Below are positions 50,232-59,108 of a stretch of 64,000 nucleotides of DNA, piece after piece. Below the pieces are notes generated by a model. The model did no database searches. It was given only the letters and a program-made list of their open reading frames with translations, and had not been told where the DNA came from. The stretch is from the NCBI RefSeq assembly GCF_000193495.2, contig NZ_AP023410.1:62001-126000 (forward strand), read 5' to 3'. This stretch comes from Acetobacter aceti NBRC 14818. GTDB lineage: Bacteria; Pseudomonadota; Alphaproteobacteria; Acetobacterales; Acetobacteraceae. Position numbers and translations under genes: made by a program. The first letter of the stretch is position 1. Each line of letters starts with the position of its first letter.

Positions 50232-50711
50232 CGTACTGCCTGTCGGGTTCAACGGCATGTTTTTTCGTCACGATTTTGTGTTTGAGCGATGGAGATGGCA
50301 ACCGCTTCGTGGCAATATGGGACAATGCCATCTCCTCCCGCCGTCCCATTGTTGAGTCGTTGTGTTAACGCCCTGACACTCAACCCATCGGCGTTTGCGT
50401 GGCTTTTCGCCCCCAAACTGACGTCGCTTGGATTTTATTTTCACTCCGTACCACTCTTACCTCGCTGCTGGCCCGCGCTATCGCGTTCTGGGTGGAGCTT
50501 GGCCAGCCGCAACGGGCGTGTGGGACGTGAGCAGGTGACAATGGCTCTGGGCTGCCTGATGATCGTGCGTATGGAACTGCGCTACAGAAATCTGCTGCTG
50601 GGTCCCGACTATATCGCTGAACTCAAGGCATGGGGTTGAGGTTGACCGCGAAAGGACACGGACAATCGCAGCGGTTGCGGGCCGTGGCAGGGGGCGGTAT
50701 CGGCCTATCTC
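50232..50711. other. 480-base region without supported gene
   Basis: A frame of 116 codons at 50289-50639 is open on the plus strand and one of 146 on the minus strand (50478-50918), but neither has a ribosome binding site or recognisable content; they may be chance in GC-rich DNA. The last 70 bases must carry the nadQ promoter. No terminator is clear. Confidence 0.4.
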
Positions 50712-51626
50712 ATGAATGAAACAGCGCATTGCAGAACAGAACTGGTGGCCGTGGTGCTTGGGCTGGACACCAGTGCCGCGAAAGAGCCGCAACTGTGCGT
50801 CCTCACGACCGGAGAAGGCGATGGCTTTCCTTCCGGTCCCTTGCAGGCTGGGCAGGCCTCCCTGCAACGCAGCCTTCGTCACTGGGTTGAAAACCTGACC
50901 GGGTTCCGACTGGGGCATACGGAGCAGCTTTATACATTTGCTGATGCAGAAGATGATTTTGGCAACCGGGCTGTAAGGATTTCCTATATGGCTCTGGTGC
51001 GATCCTCTGCGGAAATGGCGTCATGGCAGTCTGTATATGCGTATTTTCCATGGGAAGACCGGCGATCGGATGACGCGCAGGCGTTTCTGATTCCTCTTGT
51101 CAGGCATATGAAAAGCTGGGTGTCCGACAATGAAAGGCGGTTGTCGCGCTGTTCGGTTGCGTTCGGTCTGGATGGCCATGAATGGAACGATGAACTTGTG
51201 CTTGACCGGTATGAACTGCTCTGGGAAGCCGGTCTTCTTCCTGAGGCCGGGTCGCGGGAAGAAAGTAAAGCAGCGCTATTCGCAGGCTCTCTAGGGCGTG
51301 CCATGAAACATGATCATCGCCGTATTCTGGCGACGGCGCTTTCGCGTATCCGCGCCAAAATTCGTTATACGCCTGCTGTTTTCGATTTTCTGCCTGAGTA
51401 TTTCACCCTTTTGCAGCTTCAGCAGGCGATGGAAACGCTGGCGGGCCGCCGGATGCACAAACAGAATTTCCGCCGTCTGGTGCAGCATCAGTCACTGGTG
51501 GAAGAGACCGATCTCTTTGATCCATCGGGGCAGGGGAGGCCGGCGCGGCTCTATCGTTTCTGCGAGGCATCGTCCCAGAACTGCTACCTCGCCGGGGCCA
51601 AACTGCCTTTGCCGCCGCTTGTCTGA
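50712..51626 (+). CDS. nadQ: NadQ-type NAD biosynthesis regulator (Nudix-like domain + winged helix)
   Basis: A 304-residue regulator of the alphaproteobacterial NadQ kind. The N-terminal half has a Nudix-like fold (LVAVVLGLDTS, VLTTGEG, QASLQRSLRHWVENLTGF) in which the catalytic Nudix box is degenerate. The C-terminal half has a winged-helix region (TLLQLQQAMETLAGRRMHKQNFRRLVQHQSLVEET) like NrtR-related proteins. It stands directly upstream of nadA and nadC in the same direction, and a perfect palindrome lies in the gap. It should repress the nad genes when NAD-type ligands are plentiful. The ribosome binding site is weak. Confidence 0.85.
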   Translation: MNETAHCRTELVAVVLGLDTSAAKEPQLCVLTTGEGDGFPSGPLQAGQASLQRSLRHWVENLTGFRLGHTEQLYTFADAEDDFGNRAVRISYMALVRSSAEMASWQSVYAYFPWEDRRSDDAQAFLIPLVRHMKSWVSDNERRLSRCSVAFGLDGHEWNDELVLDRYELLWEAGLLPEAGSREESKAALFAGSLGRAMKHDHRRILATALSRIRAKIRYTPAVFDFLPEYFTLLQLQQAMETLAGRRMHKQNFRRLVQHQSLVEETDLFDPSGQGRPARLYRFCEASSQNCYLAGAKLPLPPLV

Positions 51627-51685
51627 CAGAGGCCTCGCTGAAAAGTGTGGCAATGTTCACTTGAGGTAATAGGTTTCTGTCTCTA

Positions 51686-51704
51686 TATGCTCAATCTGAG
51701 CATA
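51686..51704 (+). promoter_or_regulatory. Probable NadQ operator in front of nadA
   Basis: TATGCTCA at 51686-51693 and TGAGCATA at 51697-51704 form a perfect inverted repeat with a 3-base centre, 22 bases before the nadA ATG. A regulator gene of the matching family is immediately upstream. That NadQ binds here is inferred from symmetry and position. Confidence 0.75.
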
Positions 51705-51726
51705 ACGATGAGGCAGGCCCGATCCG

Positions 51727-52707
51727 ATGACAACGCTCCTCGCGGACTCCCGAGATACGCTTTTCCAGCCCGTTGCTGGCGTGATGACACGGCAGGACTG
51801 GGAGCGGCTTTACGCGGGCGATATTGAAGCAATCCTGCGCCTGAAACGTGAGAAAAACGCCGTTATCCTCGCGCATAATTACCAGACCCCTGAAATTTTT
51901 CACTGCGTTTCCGATATTCGCGGAGACAGTCTGGCTCTGGCGCGGGAAGCCTGTGATCTGGACGCCGATATCATCGTAATGGCGGGGGTTCACTTCATGG
52001 CGGAAACCGCCAAGCTGCTGAACCCTGCCAAAAAAGTGCTGATTCCGGATACGCAGGCGGGATGTTCGCTGGCGGAGGGCATTACGGCGGACAATGTCCG
52101 GGCGCTCAAGGCCGCTTATCCCGGTGTCCCGGTCGTGACCTATGTGAACAGCACGGCGGCGGTCAAAGCTGAAACCGATATCTGCTGCACGTCGGGCAAC
52201 GCGAAGAAAGTCGTCGAAAGTCTGGGTGTGCCGCGTGTCATCATGATCCCGGACGAATTTCTGGCAAAGAATATCGAAGCGGAAACAGGGATCGAGATGA
52301 TAACCTGGCCTGCGCACTGCGAGGTTCATGAGCGCTTCACGCCAGAGGAAATCCGTCAGTATCGTCGTATCCATCGTGGCGTTGTTGTCATCGCCCACCC
52401 CGAATGTCCGCCGGAAGTGGTCGTTGAAGCCGATTTTTCCGGCTCGACAGCGCAGATGATCGACTGGATCGCCCGGGAAAGACCTGAAAAAGTGCTGCTG
52501 GTGACGGAGTGTTCCATGAGCGACAATCTTTCGCTGCTCTATCCGGACACGCGGTTTGTGCGTCCCTGCAATCTCTGCCCGCACATGAAACGCATCACTC
52601 TTGCCGGGATCAGGAAGTCTCTGGAAACACTCCAGACGGAAGTGACAATCCCTGTGGAGTTTCAGGAGCCTGCGCGGCGGGCTGTCGAACGTATGCTGGC
52701 TGTCTGA
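51727..52707 (+). CDS. nadA: Quinolinate synthase
   Basis: NadA (326 residues) condenses iminoaspartate with dihydroxyacetone phosphate to quinolinate using a [4Fe-4S] cluster. The three repeated domains are visible: LAHNYQTPEI, the cluster Cys in DTQAGCSLA, AHCEVHERF and CNLCPHMKRI. VTYVNSTAAVKAE and TSGNA are also typical. No nadB is in this cluster; aspartate oxidase or dehydrogenase must be encoded elsewhere. nadC follows after 29 bases. Confidence 0.96.
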   Translation: MTTLLADSRDTLFQPVAGVMTRQDWERLYAGDIEAILRLKREKNAVILAHNYQTPEIFHCVSDIRGDSLALAREACDLDADIIVMAGVHFMAETAKLLNPAKKVLIPDTQAGCSLAEGITADNVRALKAAYPGVPVVTYVNSTAAVKAETDICCTSGNAKKVVESLGVPRVIMIPDEFLAKNIEAETGIEMITWPAHCEVHERFTPEEIRQYRRIHRGVVVIAHPECPPEVVVEADFSGSTAQMIDWIARERPEKVLLVTECSMSDNLSLLYPDTRFVRPCNLCPHMKRITLAGIRKSLETLQTEVTIPVEFQEPARRAVERMLAV

Positions 52708-52736
52708 GTAGTATCGAGAAAAATGAAGGTGATGTT

Positions 52737-53591
52737 ATGAACGCAGCCTATCTTCCTTCGATCATGTGGGAACCGATGGTGCGGGGCGCGCTGCTGGAGG
52801 ATTTCGGCATTGGCGGCGATGTCACCACGGAAGCGCTCGGACGGTCAGATGTTATCTTACAGGCTGTTTTTAGTGCAAGAAAAGCAGGTGTTATCGCAGG
52901 ACTTCCCGGTGCGGCGCTGGCGTTTTCTCTGCTCAATCCTTCCGTGACGTTCGATGCCGTGGTCGAGGACGGACAACGGGTGGAAGAGGGCGAGACTGTC
53001 GCCAGAGTGAGCGGCCCGGCCCGCGCCATACTCGGAGGGGAGAGGACGGCGCTGAACCTGCTGTGTCATCTTAGCGGCATCGCCTCCACCACACGGAGCA
53101 TCGTGGATATTGTTCAGGGCACGAAAGCCCGTGTCTGCTGCACGCGAAAGACGCTTCCCGGTTTGCGGTCTTTTCAGAAATACGCTGTGCTGGCAGGCGG
53201 TGGTTCCAACCATCGTTACCGGCTTGATGATGCTATTCTCATCAAGGACAACCATATTGCACTCTGCGGCGGCAGTATCACAACGACACTCGACGCAGCC
53301 CGTCAGCGTGCAGGGCATCTTATGAAGATCGAGCTCGAGGTCGATACTCTGGAGCAGCTTGAAACGGCGCTTGAGCACGGCGGAGCCGATGCGTTTCTGC
53401 TCGATAACATGAGCACGGATCAGTTGCGGACAGCGGTTGCTCTGATCGACGGCCGTGCCGTTGCAGAAGCCTCAGGCGGGATCCGACCGGATACGGCACG
53501 GGCCATAGCTGAAACTGGCGTTGATATCCTGTCTCTCGGCTGGCTCACGCAGACGGTAACGGCTCTCGATATCGGACTGGACATCGCGTAG
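52737..53591 (+). CDS. nadC: Nicotinate-nucleotide pyrophosphorylase (quinolinate phosphoribosyltransferase)
   Basis: NadC (284 residues) converts quinolinate and PRPP to nicotinate mononucleotide. The ATG at 52737 has GAAGGTGATG upstream. Family signatures are LLEDFGIGGDVTTEAL near residue 17, ALNLLCHLSGIAS, CTRKTLPGLRSFQKYAVLAGGGSNHRYRLDDAILIKDNH in pieces near 125-160 and the barrel end FLLDNMS and EASGGI. It completes the nadQ-nadA-nadC unit. Confidence 0.96.
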   Translation: MNAAYLPSIMWEPMVRGALLEDFGIGGDVTTEALGRSDVILQAVFSARKAGVIAGLPGAALAFSLLNPSVTFDAVVEDGQRVEEGETVARVSGPARAILGGERTALNLLCHLSGIASTTRSIVDIVQGTKARVCCTRKTLPGLRSFQKYAVLAGGGSNHRYRLDDAILIKDNHIALCGGSITTTLDAARQRAGHLMKIELEVDTLEQLETALEHGGADAFLLDNMSTDQLRTAVALIDGRAVAEASGGIRPDTARAIAETGVDILSLGWLTQTVTALDIGLDIA

Positions 53592-54028
53592 GTCGATTCA
53601 GAGACTTCATGACTTTGTGAACTGTGCGCCTGCTGCGTGCTATGGGCGTAAACGCACAAAACTCTGAAGCGCCCGGGCGAAAACCGCCCCGTCTGTTTCC
53701 GGCCCCGTTACAATAAAATGAGTGGGCCGACTGTGGTCTGATAGCCGATAATCACCCTGTAAAGAGCGCAAACAGCCTTGCATTTTTATGCATTGATTCT
53801 CTCTGCGCTGAGGAAACTTCGGGTTGGAGAAGGCGTTTTATCCTTTAGTGAATGTCCGCAGATCATAACGCTTAGAGGATACGATGAACAAGATGTATGG
53901 GCCCTTGCCGGGATTTTGATACTTCAAAATGTAACTAAAGGTTTCTTTTGAAGGTAGTAAATCGACATACCGGTTTGTACTGAACCGATCACATTTGATG
54001 ATCGACAGGGATAGTTGAAGGAGTGCCG
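53592..54028. other. 437-base intergenic region before the radical SAM gene
   Basis: No gene is seen. CGGCCC at 53700-53705 pairs with GGGCCG at 53724-53729 over a long loop, and CGCCCGGGCG near 53670 is self-complementary; either may end the nad transcript, weakly. The right part is AT-rich and should contain the radical SAM promoter. Confidence 0.4.
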
Positions 54029-55129
54029 ATGTCTTCGCGCTCTCGTCTCGCAGCATTTACGGCCTCCCTCCTGCCAGCTGCCATAGATGTCTCAGTTACG
54101 GATTACTGCAACGCTGATTGTGACTTTTGTGGATTTGCAAAGTCGAAGATGAAGGGGAAACCGCGTCATTTCATCGACACCGATGAATTTGTCCGCGCTC
54201 TTCCCATCCTTGTCGAACGTGGTATTTCCTTTGTGGACTTTCAGGGCGGCGAGCCATTGCTTCATCCCGAAATCATCCGGATGGTTTCCGCCGTTCGCGA
54301 CCATGGTATGAAGAGCAATCTGATTACGAACGGCTGGTCACTGCCCACTCATGCCCGGGATCTTGCCGAAGCCGGTCTGAAGGCTCTTTTTATTTCCATC
54401 GACAGCCATGACATGGTTCTTCATGAGAAGAACAGAGGTCTGAAGGGAGTTGAGGAGCGCATCAAGGACGGAACTGCCCTGATGAGCTCTTACGGCATCC
54501 CGGTCATGGCCTCAGTGACCGTGTCGCGTCTTGTCGATATACGCAGATTGCCTGACACTCTGGGCTCGTTGGGGTTCAGTGGAGTGACCTTTTCCTATCC
54601 ACGGCGTGAGGCGTTTGAGTCTTCATCTCTTGTTTTCAACGAGAATAGCGAACTGATTGATTTCACTGGCGCGGAACTGATTGCTGTGCTCGATCAGATT
54701 CTGAAAATGAAAAAAGAGTTTCCAGTCCTGAATCCAACAGCTTCCGTGCAGGATATCCAGCGCCATATTCGCGGCGAAAAAGAGCATTTCCCCTGTGTAG
54801 GAGGTTTCAAATACTTCTACATGGACTGGGAACTGAATGTCTGGCGGTGTGAAGCCTGGAACAAGCCGATGGGTTCTGTCTTTGACTTCGCCAAATTCCC
54901 GGATGACAGAACCAGGTGCACTGCCTGCACGATGTCCTGCTACCGTGATTCCAGCACCATGATGTTTGCGCCTCTGGCAGCCTCGGCTGCTCTGGACAAG
55001 CTGGCTCATGCTGAACCGGTACAGGCGGTCAAAACCCTGTTTGACCCTCGTGTTATGGAATCAGCAAAATCGGCCATGCAGGAAGCTGGCCTGTTGCTCC
55101 GTATGTGCAAGGGTTACGCCAGAAACTGA
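54029..55129 (+). CDS. Radical SAM protein with C-terminal extra cysteines, function unknown
   Basis: A 366-residue radical SAM enzyme. Cys27, Cys31 and Cys34 form the CxxxCxxC cluster site (YCNADCDFCGF), followed by QGGEPLLHPE and LITNGWSLP. The C-terminal part holds further cysteines (FPCVGGFKYFY, VWRCEAW and CTACTMSCYRD), resembling a SPASM/twitch auxiliary cluster region. GAAGGAG with good spacing precedes the ATG at 54029. No precursor peptide or partner gene is adjacent; the following terminator isolates it. It resembles PqqE/MoaA-like enzymes in layout but no substrate is inferable. A role in modifying a peptide, tRNA or lipid is open. Confidence 0.82.
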   Translation: MSSRSRLAAFTASLLPAAIDVSVTDYCNADCDFCGFAKSKMKGKPRHFIDTDEFVRALPILVERGISFVDFQGGEPLLHPEIIRMVSAVRDHGMKSNLITNGWSLPTHARDLAEAGLKALFISIDSHDMVLHEKNRGLKGVEERIKDGTALMSSYGIPVMASVTVSRLVDIRRLPDTLGSLGFSGVTFSYPRREAFESSSLVFNENSELIDFTGAELIAVLDQILKMKKEFPVLNPTASVQDIQRHIRGEKEHFPCVGGFKYFYMDWELNVWRCEAWNKPMGSVFDFAKFPDDRTRCTACTMSCYRDSSTMMFAPLAASAALDKLAHAEPVQAVKTLFDPRVMESAKSAMQEAGLLLRMCKGYARN

Positions 55130-55136
55130 GGGCTTC

Positions 55137-55167
55137 TTTCCTGAACAGTGGAAAACTGTTCAGGAAA
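55137..55167. terminator. Bidirectional terminator between radical SAM gene and der
   Basis: TTTCCTGAACAGT at 55137-55149 pairs perfectly with ACTGTTCAGGAAA at 55155-55167 over a 5-base loop. The stem begins and ends with T/A runs, so it can serve both converging transcripts. Confidence 0.85.
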
Positions 55168-55185
55168 TCTCTAGAGGTTAGATCT

Positions 55186-56745
55186 TCAGTCCCGCTCGTC
55201 CGCATAAGGGTTTTTCGTCCCCCGTAACTGCAGACGGATAGGCACGCCGGTCAGACCAAAGGTCTCACGTAGGCCATTCACCAGATAACGCTTGTAGTCG
55301 TCAGGCAATTGTTCGGCGCGGGTGCCGAACACCAGAAAGGTCGGAGGACGACTTTTGACCTGCGTGATGTAACGCAGCTTCAGGCGTCTGCCCTGAACCA
55401 GAGGCGGCGCGTGACGCTCCAGCATCATGTCGAACCAGCGGTTCAGTTCGCCTGTCGGGACGCGACTGTTCCAGATCTCGGCAGCGTGGCGGACAGCAGG
55501 GAGCAACTTCTGCACGCCCGCACCGGTCTTGCCGGAGAAGGAAACGACTTCGATCCCCTTCATCTGGGCCAGTGAGGTCTGGAGACGATCATAGATCGCC
55601 TGACGCGTGGCGGTGCGATCTTCCACCGCATCCCATTTGTTCAGAGCCAGCACGCAGGCCCGGCCTTCACGCTCGATCAGGCGGGCGATCTGGAGATCCT
55701 GCTCGTGCAGACCGAGCGTGGCGTCGATGACCAGAACAACGACTTCGGCACGCTTCAGCGCTTCAATGGTCGCGGAAGTGGACATCTTTTCCAGATGCTC
55801 TTCAACCCGCGCTTTCTTCCTCAGACCTGCCGTATCGACAATCTGCACTTCACCATGTTCGTCACGAAGGAGAACGGCAATCGAGTCACGCGTCAGACCG
55901 GGTTCCGGCCCGGTAATCATGCGTTCCTCGCCGAGAAGGCGGTTCATCAGGGTCGATTTGCCAGCATTTGGCCGCCCGACGAAGGCGATTTTCAGAACTC
56001 CCGGTTCTTCGGTCTCGTCTTCAATGAAAACGGCTTCTTCTTCAAACTCTTCCGGAATCTCGTCAGCCTCGCCTGTCAGCGTGGCAAAACTCACCGTTTC
56101 TTCAACCGGAGCTTTCGGTTTCTCTTTCTTTTTGACAGGTTTCTCTTCAGCGACAGGCGGCAGTATACCCTGCGGCAGGGCATCAACAATTTCCGTCATC
56201 AGATCGGAAATGCCTTCGCCATGTTCAGCGGAAATGCCGATGGGCGTGCCAAGTCCCAGGGAGAAGGCTTCCATTGCGGAAGCCGCACCAGCACGTCCTT
56301 CCGCCTTGTTGGCGACCAGCAGGACCTTGCGGTTCTGGCGACGAAGCCACGTAGCGAAATGCTGGTCGGCTGGCGTGATACCGGCCCGGGCATCAATGCA
56401 GAACAGGATCAGATCAGCCTGCTGCACCGCCAGCGCAGAAGAGTTCTGCATCCGTCCGAACAGCGAGTCAGGAGCCGCTTCTTCCAGCCCTGCCGTATCG
56501 ATCAGACGGATCGTACGGCCGCGCATCAGGGCCTCGCCTTCCTTGCGATCGCGTGTGACGCCCGGGAAGTCCGCAACCAGCGCATTCCGTCGTCCGGTCA
56601 GACGGTTATACAGGGTGGATTTTCCGACATTCGGGCGTCCGGCGATCACGACGGTCGGCAGACCAGAGGCAGGAAGCGGGGCTTCCGGTCTCATGGGTTG
56701 TCTTGGTCCGCGCTTTCCGGACTTTGTGCGTGGGCGATCAGCCAT
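55186..56745 (-). CDS. der: Ribosome biogenesis GTPase Der (EngA)
   Basis: Der (519 residues) is a double GTPase needed for 50S ribosome assembly. Two G domains are seen: GRPNVGKST at 36-44 with DFPGVTRD and DTAGLEE, and GRPNAGKST near 259 with the matching PGLTRD and DTAGLRK. NKWD marks G4 of the second. A KH-like C-terminal domain ends it (PPTFLVFGTRAEQLPDDYKRYL). A basic N-terminal extension of about 30 residues and an acidic linker (EEFEEEAVFIEDETEE) are additional. The start overlaps the bamB stop by 8 bases. Confidence 0.97.
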   Translation of the reverse strand: MADRPRTKSGKRGPRQPMRPEAPLPASGLPTVVIAGRPNVGKSTLYNRLTGRRNALVADFPGVTRDRKEGEALMRGRTIRLIDTAGLEEAAPDSLFGRMQNSSALAVQQADLILFCIDARAGITPADQHFATWLRRQNRKVLLVANKAEGRAGAASAMEAFSLGLGTPIGISAEHGEGISDLMTEIVDALPQGILPPVAEEKPVKKKEKPKAPVEETVSFATLTGEADEIPEEFEEEAVFIEDETEEPGVLKIAFVGRPNAGKSTLMNRLLGEERMITGPEPGLTRDSIAVLLRDEHGEVQIVDTAGLRKKARVEEHLEKMSTSATIEALKRAEVVVLVIDATLGLHEQDLQIARLIEREGRACVLALNKWDAVEDRTATRQAIYDRLQTSLAQMKGIEVVSFSGKTGAGVQKLLPAVRHAAEIWNSRVPTGELNRWFDMMLERHAPPLVQGRRLKLRYITQVKSRPPTFLVFGTRAEQLPDDYKRYLVNGLRETFGLTGVPIRLQLRGTKNPYADERD

Positions 56746-58126
56746 AGGAATTGAGGTCGCCTCGGTTATCGATGATCAACATTTGTCCGTCAGAGAAGAT
56801 GGGCTCGACCGTGGTCGGCGCGGGAAGAGTGTCGATGGAAAGAATTTTACCTGTGACAGGATCGAGAGAAACGATGCCGTTTGCAGGAAGTGTGCTGACG
56901 CAGAGCAGTTTGCCGCCCGCCAGAACCGGTCCCGTCCAGGCGACACCATCTTTTCGTGCGTCAACGCGGGCATACTGGCGCAGCTGGGTGATCCAGCGGA
57001 CCTGACCGGTAATACGGTCAAGGCAGGCCACCTGTCCATCAAGGGTGATGACATACAGCCAGTCCTGCACGACGAGAAGAGGAGAGGCGCCAGCAATGGC
57101 CCGCTCCCAGAGACGTCGCCCGGAACGCATGTCAAAAGCGACCAGCGAGGCTGAGACGCTCATGGCGTAGGCTGTGCCATTCTGAATGACGGGCAGGCTG
57201 CGGACGCAGGAAAAGTCGCCTGCGGCCGATATGCTACTGCCAGCGCCCAGCGTGTCACTCCAGACGACTTCGCCACTTTCCTCACGCAGGGCGACGATAT
57301 CGCCGGAGCCGAAGCCGGCCAGCACAATCCCGTCCACGACAGCGGGAGCGGGAGCGCCGAACATCACTGTCGGCGCCATGCTTGCGGCATAGGTCCAGAG
57401 CTGATGCCCGGATGTCGCATCAAGAGCGAAGAGGCGGGCGTCAATCGTGCTGAAGAACACACGGTTCTTTTCGATGGTCGGAGCCGAGCGACCGGGCGTG
57501 CCGACGTTGACGCGCCATTTTACCTTGCCCGTTGCCGCTTCAACCGCGACGGTTTCAGCAATGCCGTCCACGATGTAGAGCGTATCGCCATTCACGCCCA
57601 GGCCACCGCCCAGATTGCTGGACTTCATCCGGTGAGGCTTGGGGTTGAACGTCCAGAGGTGACGCATCTCCGGCCATGTGAATGCCCTGACGTCGCCTGT
57701 CGCATCCAGTGTGAAGATGCGCCCGCCCTGAATGACCGGAGAGGCTTGCAGAATGCTCTGCCCGTTCGATCCAAGGGCAATGAGAGCGAGCGGATCGGGC
57801 TCGGACGTGCTCGAACCGATGGACCGGGTCCAGCGACGCTTCAGGCCACCCCATGCATAGTTCGACCCGACATGACTGGGTGTGCGGCCGCTCATCGGCC
57901 AGTCTGTCGTTGAGACCGGAGCAGGCAGGGTGATCGGTGTCAGGGCGTCCTTGCTTCTGGTGACGGTCAGACCGCCATGTGAAGGGAGCACAGGAACACG
58001 GTGACCGACCACAAGAGGCTTTTTATCGTCTTCAAACAGGTGACAGCCTCCAAGCGGCACAACGGCGGCTCCGGTCAGCAGTTTGAGAAGAAAACCGCGG
58101 CGGCTGTCAGAAGGTGGCTGGTGCAT
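56738..58126 (-). CDS. bamB: Outer-membrane assembly lipoprotein BamB (PQQ-like beta-propeller)
   Basis: A 462-residue beta-propeller lipoprotein. The start at 58126 (MHQPPSDSRRGFLLKLLTG) gives a signal with lipobox LGGC. Repeated blades with W-x4-G and PQQ-like motifs follow, e.g. GKVKWRVNVGTPGRSAPTI, GHQLWTYAAS, GQVRWITQLRQY. BamB supports the BamA complex that inserts barrels into the outer membrane. It sits between the YfgM and der genes exactly as in many Proteobacteria, which backs the name. Confidence 0.92.
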   Translation of the reverse strand: MHQPPSDSRRGFLLKLLTGAAVVPLGGCHLFEDDKKPLVVGHRVPVLPSHGGLTVTRSKDALTPITLPAPVSTTDWPMSGRTPSHVGSNYAWGGLKRRWTRSIGSSTSEPDPLALIALGSNGQSILQASPVIQGGRIFTLDATGDVRAFTWPEMRHLWTFNPKPHRMKSSNLGGGLGVNGDTLYIVDGIAETVAVEAATGKVKWRVNVGTPGRSAPTIEKNRVFFSTIDARLFALDATSGHQLWTYAASMAPTVMFGAPAPAVVDGIVLAGFGSGDIVALREESGEVVWSDTLGAGSSISAAGDFSCVRSLPVIQNGTAYAMSVSASLVAFDMRSGRRLWERAIAGASPLLVVQDWLYVITLDGQVACLDRITGQVRWITQLRQYARVDARKDGVAWTGPVLAGGKLLCVSTLPANGIVSLDPVTGKILSIDTLPAPTTVEPIFSDGQMLIIDNRGDLNSYG

Positions 58127-58184
58127 GAAAGGCTCTCGGCAGACGGAGTAGAAAGGAAGAAAGAACGATCCTGATCCCCGGGGT

Positions 58185-58874
58185 TTACCCCTGTTGGTCG
58201 AGGGTTTGCAGCATGCCGCCAGCACGCATCCGCACGCCGTTGGGCGCATTGTAATCCTGCTGCAGGCGGGTCAGCCGGTCACGGGCGGATTTCACGTCGC
58301 CAGCCCGCAGATTGAGAGTCGCCAGCTGCTCATTGGCGAGAGCCGCAAAGGGTTTGCTTTCATTGGAAAGAAGGGACAGCCGCGAACGGATGGTCGCGAT
58401 GTCACCGCTATCCACCTGCCACTGGCACCACAAAAGGGTCGCCATATGGCGCAGCGTCGCATCCAGCTTTGTATTCTGCTGAATGTTGTCCCAGATCCTG
58501 AGCGCTTCCTGCGTCTTGCCGTGCGTGGCGTAGGAAGACGCTTCACGGAGTTGCGCGAGCGTCGCCAGCCCTGACGGGGAGGCGTTTCCAACATCTGCGA
58601 GGGTTGTCAGAGCTTTCTGCTGGGCCGGTGTGAGAGGCAGGCTGGTCCCCGCGACTGAGCTGTCTGCACCCAGATCGTGCAGCGCACTCATGTAGGTGGT
58701 GGATTTTGCGAGGGCTTCCTTATGGAGGCTGGAGAGGTGATATTCCCAGCCGCCGATCCCCGCTCCAATGAGAACAAGACCGGCAAGACCAAGCCCCGCG
58801 AATCGACGCGCACTTTTGCGGAGGCGTTCCATCCGCATGGCGTCATCCACTTCCCTGAAAATATCGTCAGCCAC
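58185..58874 (-). CDS. yfgM: YfgM-like tetratricopeptide membrane protein
   Basis: A 229-residue protein with an N-terminal cytoplasmic tail, one membrane helix (about 25-46, LGLAGLVLIGAGIGGWEY) and a periplasmic helical region of TPR type (THGKTQEALRIWDNI, AGDVKSARDRLTRLQQD). YfgM in E. coli works with PpiD at the Sec translocon as a chaperone. The order yfgM-bamB-der is conserved. It is first in the operon; the promoter lies at 58875-59108. Confidence 0.85.
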   Translation of the reverse strand: MADDIFREVDDAMRMERLRKSARRFAGLGLAGLVLIGAGIGGWEYHLSSLHKEALAKSTTYMSALHDLGADSSVAGTSLPLTPAQQKALTTLADVGNASPSGLATLAQLREASSYATHGKTQEALRIWDNIQQNTKLDATLRHMATLLWCQWQVDSGDIATIRSRLSLLSNESKPFAALANEQLATLNLRAGDVKSARDRLTRLQQDYNAPNGVRMRAGGMLQTLDQQG

Positions 58875-59108
58875 GGGAACCTACTCTCTCCTTTTGATAA
58901 GGCCGTGACGAGCCATGATTCCCCGGAGAAATCGCAGCATATTCCCATCACAACCTCAAGAACTGACCGGACAATAACCGGGAGCCAGCCCCGCGGCAAA
59001 CCTGTTCCTTGAGCCGGTCATGCAGGCTGAATTCAGGCGGGCAGATTATCGGGTTGGGGAAGGGGGTGCGGTAAGGCTTTATTCACCGGATTGACAGACA
59101 ATACGACC

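Noticed and set aside
50289-50639. 116-codon frame downstream of ltrA
   Set aside because: No ribosome binding site, no recognisable fold and an overlapping frame on the other strand; not distinguishable from chance.
55607-57154. 515-codon open frame opposite der and bamB
   Set aside because: Antisense to two conserved genes; Arg/Ser-rich product without domain features.
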